Assembly: GCA_002551355.1 (NCBI GenBank)
Contig: NTHE01000001.1
Location: 62,001 to 126,000 of the forward strand
Source of the DNA: Streptomyces sp. man185
GTDB lineage: Bacteria > Actinomycetota > Actinomycetes > Streptomycetales > Streptomycetaceae
DNA length: 64,000 nt
Direction: 5' to 3'
The notes beneath the pieces are model-generated. The model made no database searches, was not told the origin of the DNA, and saw only the letters and a list, made by a program, of their open reading frames with translations. A program made the translations under genes and the position numbers. Positions 60,807-64,000 of this stretch are shown here, in pieces; the stretch's first letter is position 1, and the number at the start of each line of letters is the position of its first letter.

Positions 60807-61721
60807 TCAGATCAGGTTCGCGCGCTTGTAGAACGCGAGGGCGGGCTTGGTGAGCAGACGGGCGGAGGCCAGGAAGTCCATCAGTCCCGAACAGCTCGAC
60901 CTCATCATCGACTTGTGGTGCTCATTGGCCTTGGCTGCGGCCAGCGCACGCCGCTTGTCGAGCCCGGCCTTCCGGTAGACCTCCGGGTTCACCATGCTGG
61001 TCACGATGAAGTACGAGGCGACGGCGACGACGAACGCGTTGATCTGCCGCCGCGCCCACCCCGCTCCCTCCAGCCGCTTGAGGGTCTCGTCCCGGGCGAA
61101 CTTCATGTGCCGGGACTCCTCCACCACATGGATGTTGTTGATGGTGCGGACGAACGGCACCACCCGCTCGTCGCGCATCCAGTCCCGCTGCATCACGTCG
61201 AGGACTTCCTCGGCGACCAGGATCGCCGCGTACGCCGCCTCGCCGAACGCCAGCGTCTTGAACGCCCTGCCCAGCTCCATCACCGCGCGACGGGGGCGGT
61301 AGTGCGGCGCGCCGAGCTTCTGCGCACCGCGCGCGAACATGATCGAGTGGCGGCACTCCTCGGCTATCTCGGTCAGCGCCCACTGGAACTCCGCGCCCGC
61401 CGGGTTCTTCATGTAGATGTCGCGCAACACCATCTGCTGGAGGATCATCTCGAACCAGATCCCGGTACTGGCGACCGAGGCCGCCTCCTGGCGGGTCAGC
61501 TCCTTGCGCTGCTCCTCGGTCAACTCGCCCCAGTAGGCGGTGCCGTAGAGGCTGCTCCACTCCGGGCTCGCGCCGTGGAACTCCTTGTCCAGCGGCGTCT
61601 CCCAGTCCACCTCGGTGGCCGGGTCGTACGCCAGCTGCGCGGCCGAGTCGAGCAGCCGCCGTGCGACGTCGTCACCCTCGGGACTTGCCTGGACCTTCGA
61701 CGGAACGGTGCTGCCGGCCAT
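60807..61721 (-). CDS. AurF-like diiron oxygenase (PF11583 type)
   Basis: A 304-residue helical protein of the AurF N-oxygenase family, which oxidises amines with a diiron centre. The carboxylate and histidine ligands appear in order: AVST-like QEAASVASTGIWFE region, ALTEIAEECRHSIMFARG (ExxRH), AILVAEEVLDVM and NNIHVVEESRHMKFARDE. The substrate is unknown; known relatives form nitro groups in antibiotic biosynthesis, but many Streptomyces members are uncharacterised. It is cotranscribed with a reductase. The ATG at 61721 is first in the operon, with GGAG a few bases upstream. Confidence 0.88.
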   Translation of the reverse strand: MAGSTVPSKVQASPEGDDVARRLLDSAAQLAYDPATEVDWETPLDKEFHGASPEWSSLYGTAYWGELTEEQRKELTRQEAASVASTGIWFEMILQQMVLRDIYMKNPAGAEFQWALTEIAEECRHSIMFARGAQKLGAPHYRPRRAVMELGRAFKTLAFGEAAYAAILVAEEVLDVMQRDWMRDERVVPFVRTINNIHVVEESRHMKFARDETLKRLEGAGWARRQINAFVVAVASYFIVTSMVNPEVYRKAGLDKRRALAAAKANEHHKSMMRSSCSGLMDFLASARLLTKPALAFYKRANLI

Positions 61722-61850
61722 GCTGCGGCTCCTTGGGTCGAGTGCGGTGATCCTTGATCGTGGTGAGTGCGTACATCGACAGCCGTGCTGTTACGGGCTG
61801 TACGGAGTCGGGGCGCGACGGCCCGCACCGCCACCCGAGCACTCCACCCG

Positions 61851-61875
61851 CTTGTTAGACGCAAGGTATAACAAG
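61851..61875. promoter_or_regulatory. Inverted repeat upstream of the diiron oxygenase operon
   Basis: CTTGTTA at 61851-61857 and TAACAAG at 61869-61875 are exact inverted arms 11 bases apart, 130-154 bases upstream of the oxygenase gene. Their size and spacing fit a TetR-like or similar dimer operator. The responsible regulator is not in this window. Confidence 0.5.
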
Positions 61876-61953
61876 GATCCCGGGCCGCCTACCCCCCGGT
61901 AGAAATCGGTACGGACGCTCACCGCATCTCCTTGCCCGCACGGCAGTTCGGCA

Positions 61954-63216
61954 CTACTCCTCCTCCCAGGCGACCGGCAGGGAGACCACTCCGTAGACAC
62001 TGGAGCGCTTGCGCAACGGCACTTCCCCCGACGGGACCGCGAGGCGCAGGGCGGGAAACCGGGCGAGGAGAGCCGGGAGCGCGACGGTCATCTCGACCCG
62101 GGCGAGCTGCTGGCCGAGGCACTGGTGGGGGCCGTGGCCGAAGGAGAGATGCCCGGTGGCCCGGCGGCGGATGTCGAGCCGGCCGGGCTCGGGGAACCTG
62201 CGCGGGTCACGGTTGGCGGCCTGCACGGAGACGGTCACCGTCTCCCCCGCCCTGATCAGCTCGCCCTCCACCTCGACGTCCTCCAGCGCGGACCGCAGCA
62301 GCGGATCGGCCACGCTGAGGTAGCGCAGCAGCTCCTCCGCGGCGGGACCCGCGAGATCCGGATCGGCGCGCAGGGCCTCCAGCTGGGCGGGGTGGGACAG
62401 CAGGGCGAAGGCGCCGAGGCCGAGCATGTTCGCCGTGGTGTCGAGCCCGGCCGCGAGGAGCAGCCCGCCGATCCCGGCCAGCTCCTCGTCGAAGAGGCCG
62501 GAGGCGGCGGACCCGGAGGCGTCCGGGCCGGGGGCGGCGAGGTCGCTGAGCAGGTCGTCGGTGGGCTCGGCCCTTTTGACGAGGACGAGTTCACCGACGT
62601 ACCGGAGCAGCCCCGCATAGGCCTCGTCCCGGACCTCCGCGTCGGCCGCCTGGTCGAAGATGACCTCGACCAGCCCCAGAAAGCGCCCCCGGTCGGCGTA
62701 GGGGACGCCGAGCAGCTCGCAGATCACCAGCGTGGGCACGGGCCGGGCGAAAGCCTCCACCAGGTCGGCGGTGGGCCCGGCCTGCTCCATGGCATCCAAG
62801 CAGTCCGCCGTGAACCGCTCGATGCGACCGGCCAGTTGGCGCATCCTGCGTACGGTGAACCGGCCGGCGAGGAGCCGGCGGTAGCGGGTATGCTCCGGGG
62901 CGTCGAGGCCGGTGATGTCCCCGACGGGCGCCGGCGGCAGCTCGCCCGGCGCGCCCTCCATCGGCATCGGCAGGTGCAGGAGTTCGTAGCGGGAGCTGAA
63001 GCGCGGATCGGCGAGCACCGCGCGGGCCGCCGCGTGCCCGGTGACCAGCCGGCCCACGTGCCCGTCGGCGTAGCGCAGGCGGCGGACCGGCCGGTCGCTC
63101 AGGGCGGTGAGAGCCGTGGGCGGATCGAAGGGGCAGCCGGTGTGCCGGTCGGTGGGCAGGACGGGCGGCTCGTCGGTGGTGACGGATTCGGTGTCGGTGT
63201 CCGGGTCGTACGCCAT
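61954..63216 (-). CDS. Cytochrome P450
   Basis: A 420-residue bacterial class I P450. The I-helix oxygen motif is AAGLDTTANM, the K-helix is EELLRYL, and the haem loop is FGHGPHQCLGQQLAR with the cysteine ligand. The C-terminal and F/G regions are ordinary in length. It needs an external ferredoxin and reductase; the fused reductase gene at 59136 could serve, by inference. ATG 63216 has GGGAG seven bases upstream. An ABC-2 permease precedes it on the same strand with 80 bases between, suggesting an export or biosynthetic context. Confidence 0.93.
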   Translation of the reverse strand: MAYDPDTDTESVTTDEPPVLPTDRHTGCPFDPPTALTALSDRPVRRLRYADGHVGRLVTGHAAARAVLADPRFSSRYELLHLPMPMEGAPGELPPAPVGDITGLDAPEHTRYRRLLAGRFTVRRMRQLAGRIERFTADCLDAMEQAGPTADLVEAFARPVPTLVICELLGVPYADRGRFLGLVEVIFDQAADAEVRDEAYAGLLRYVGELVLVKRAEPTDDLLSDLAAPGPDASGSAASGLFDEELAGIGGLLLAAGLDTTANMLGLGAFALLSHPAQLEALRADPDLAGPAAEELLRYLSVADPLLRSALEDVEVEGELIRAGETVTVSVQAANRDPRRFPEPGRLDIRRRATGHLSFGHGPHQCLGQQLARVEMTVALPALLARFPALRLAVPSGEVPLRKRSSVYGVVSLPVAWEEE

Positions 63217-63296
63217 GGGTTTCTCCCGAGGTGGTGGACGGAGGAGCCGAGGAGCAGGACGGGGGAGCAGGACGGGGGGCAGGTCGGAGGAAGCGG

Positions 63297-64000
63297 CTAC
63301 CGGGGGTCCTGGCCGAACTTCGACGTCGACCAGAGGTAGCCGAGGACCACGAGACCGACGCTCCAGCCGACGGCCAGCCAGCCGTTGTGGCCGATCTCGC
63401 TGCCGAGCAGCAGGCCGCGCAGGGTCTCGATGGCCGGGGTGAACGGCTGGTACTCGGCGATCGGCTGGAACCAGCCCGGCATCGTCTCCACCGGGATGAA
63501 GGCGCTGGACAGCATCGGGAGCAGGACCATCGGCAGGGCGTTGTTGCTGGCCGCCTCGGCGTTCGGACTGATCAGGCCCATCCCCACGGCGACCCAGGTG
63601 AGGGCGGCGGAGAAGAGCACGAGAAGCCCGAACGCCGCCAGCCACTCCAGGAGCGTGGCGTCCGTGGACCGGAAGCCGATGGCCACGGCGACCGCACCGA
63701 CCAGGAGCACGCTCAGCACGCTCTGCAGCACGCTGCCGACGACATGTCCGACGAGCACGGAGCCGCGGTGGATCGCCATGGTCCGGAAGCGGGCGATGAC
63801 GCCCTCGGTCATGTCGTTGGAGACGGACACCGCGGTCCCGACCACCGTGGAGCCGATGGTCAGCATCAGCAGGCCCGGAACGATGTAGGCGATGTACGTG
63901 GAGCGGTCGGCCCCCGCGCCGCCGATGCCCGCGCTCATCACATCGCCGAAGATGTAGACGAAAAGCAGCAGGAGCATGACAGGTGTGAGCAGCAGGTTCA
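63297..64000 (-). CDS. ABC-2 type transporter permease, partial (5' end beyond window)
   Basis: About 235 residues of a DrrB-like permease are visible, running on without a start into the right edge. The five C-terminal membrane segments are present. The signature region includes SNDMTEGVIARFRTMAIHRGSVLVGHVVGSVLQ, and ETMPGWFQPIAEYQPFTPAIETLRGLL matches daunorubicin-type exporters. Its ATP-binding partner would lie just upstream off the window. Proximity to P450, reductase and diiron oxygenase genes suggests export of a modified small molecule; this is inference. Confidence 0.88.
   Translation of the reverse strand, partial: NLLLTPVMLLLLFVYIFGDVMSAGIGGAGADRSTYIAYIVPGLLMLTIGSTVVGTAVSVSNDMTEGVIARFRTMAIHRGSVLVGHVVGSVLQSVLSVLLVGAVAVAIGFRSTDATLLEWLAAFGLLVLFSAALTWVAVGMGLISPNAEAASNNALPMVLLPMLSSAFIPVETMPGWFQPIAEYQPFTPAIETLRGLLLGSEIGHNGWLAVGWSVGLVVLGYLWSTSKFGQDPR

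Noticed and set aside
1..64000. tRNA, rRNA, CRISPR arrays, intact transposases or integrases
   Set aside because: No cloverleaf-like or GTTCGA-containing tRNA genes, no regularly spaced direct repeats with unique spacers, and no DDE or integrase motifs were seen.

Overview
The window is about 70% GC with strong third-position GC bias, many GTG starts, short intergenic gaps and gene families typical of actinomycetes: an XRE/DUF5753 plus DUF397 set, a nag cluster with DasR-type sites, a GAF-PAS-GGDEF protein of CdgB type, an HbpS/SenS/SenR-like set and a streptogrisin-type protease. It is chromosomal DNA of a Streptomyces or a very close relative. I see no rRNA, tRNA, CRISPR array, integrase or intact insertion sequence.

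Layout. 0-6 kb is conserved housekeeping: tilS (cut by the window edge), a DUF2342 zinc protease, a PBP4-type carboxypeptidase, pyrophosphatase and a ThrE-like exporter. 6-11 kb holds DedA, YbjQ, a ClC-like channel, WrbA and a glutamate decarboxylase. 11-18.4 kb holds an EcsC-like protein, a PadR-controlled ABC-2 exporter, an MFS protein, a GlxA-type regulator and an aldehyde dehydrogenase whose catalytic Cys is Ser. 18.5-20.5 kb is a WhiJ/AbaA-like trio (XRE regulator, RsbW-like ATPase, DUF397) carrying an 18-base element twice in opposite orientations. 20.7-26.5 kb holds a lipoprotein, a FUSC protein, a DUF2786 protein and a small family A DNA polymerase. 26.5-29 kb encodes two secreted enzymes, an intradiol dioxygenase and a streptogrisin C-type protease, that end in closely similar carbohydrate-binding modules.

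29-38 kb: a small kinase, a DUF3263 protein, a sugar-binding lipoprotein divergent from nagK-nagA with DasR-like sites between them, a PfkB sugar kinase, a CBM35-like membrane protein and the cyclic-di-GMP synthase. 38-46 kb: a flavin reductase, ArfB, TerD, an M4 and an M1 peptidase, a beta-propeller lipoprotein overlapping an ankyrin gene, and HbpS. 46-48.3 kb: the SenS/SenR-like two-component pair, divergent from hbpS, which suggests extracellular haem or redox sensing.

48.3-49.4 kb is a gene graveyard: an AraC N-terminal fragment is joined to a methyltransferase C-terminal fragment, next to the tail of an Rpn-like nuclease. A second scar at 53.2-53.6 kb holds a frameshifted GNAT remnant and 26-base tandem repeats. 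49.4-59 kb otherwise holds redox enzymes, a pentapeptide-repeat protein, an APH-type kinase, a sortase and a MarR/MFS efflux pair with two perfect operators. 59-64 kb holds a ferredoxin-fused ferredoxin-NADP reductase beside an AurF-like diiron oxygenase, then a P450 and the start of an ABC-2 exporter; these last genes may belong to a larger accessory locus continuing beyond the window.
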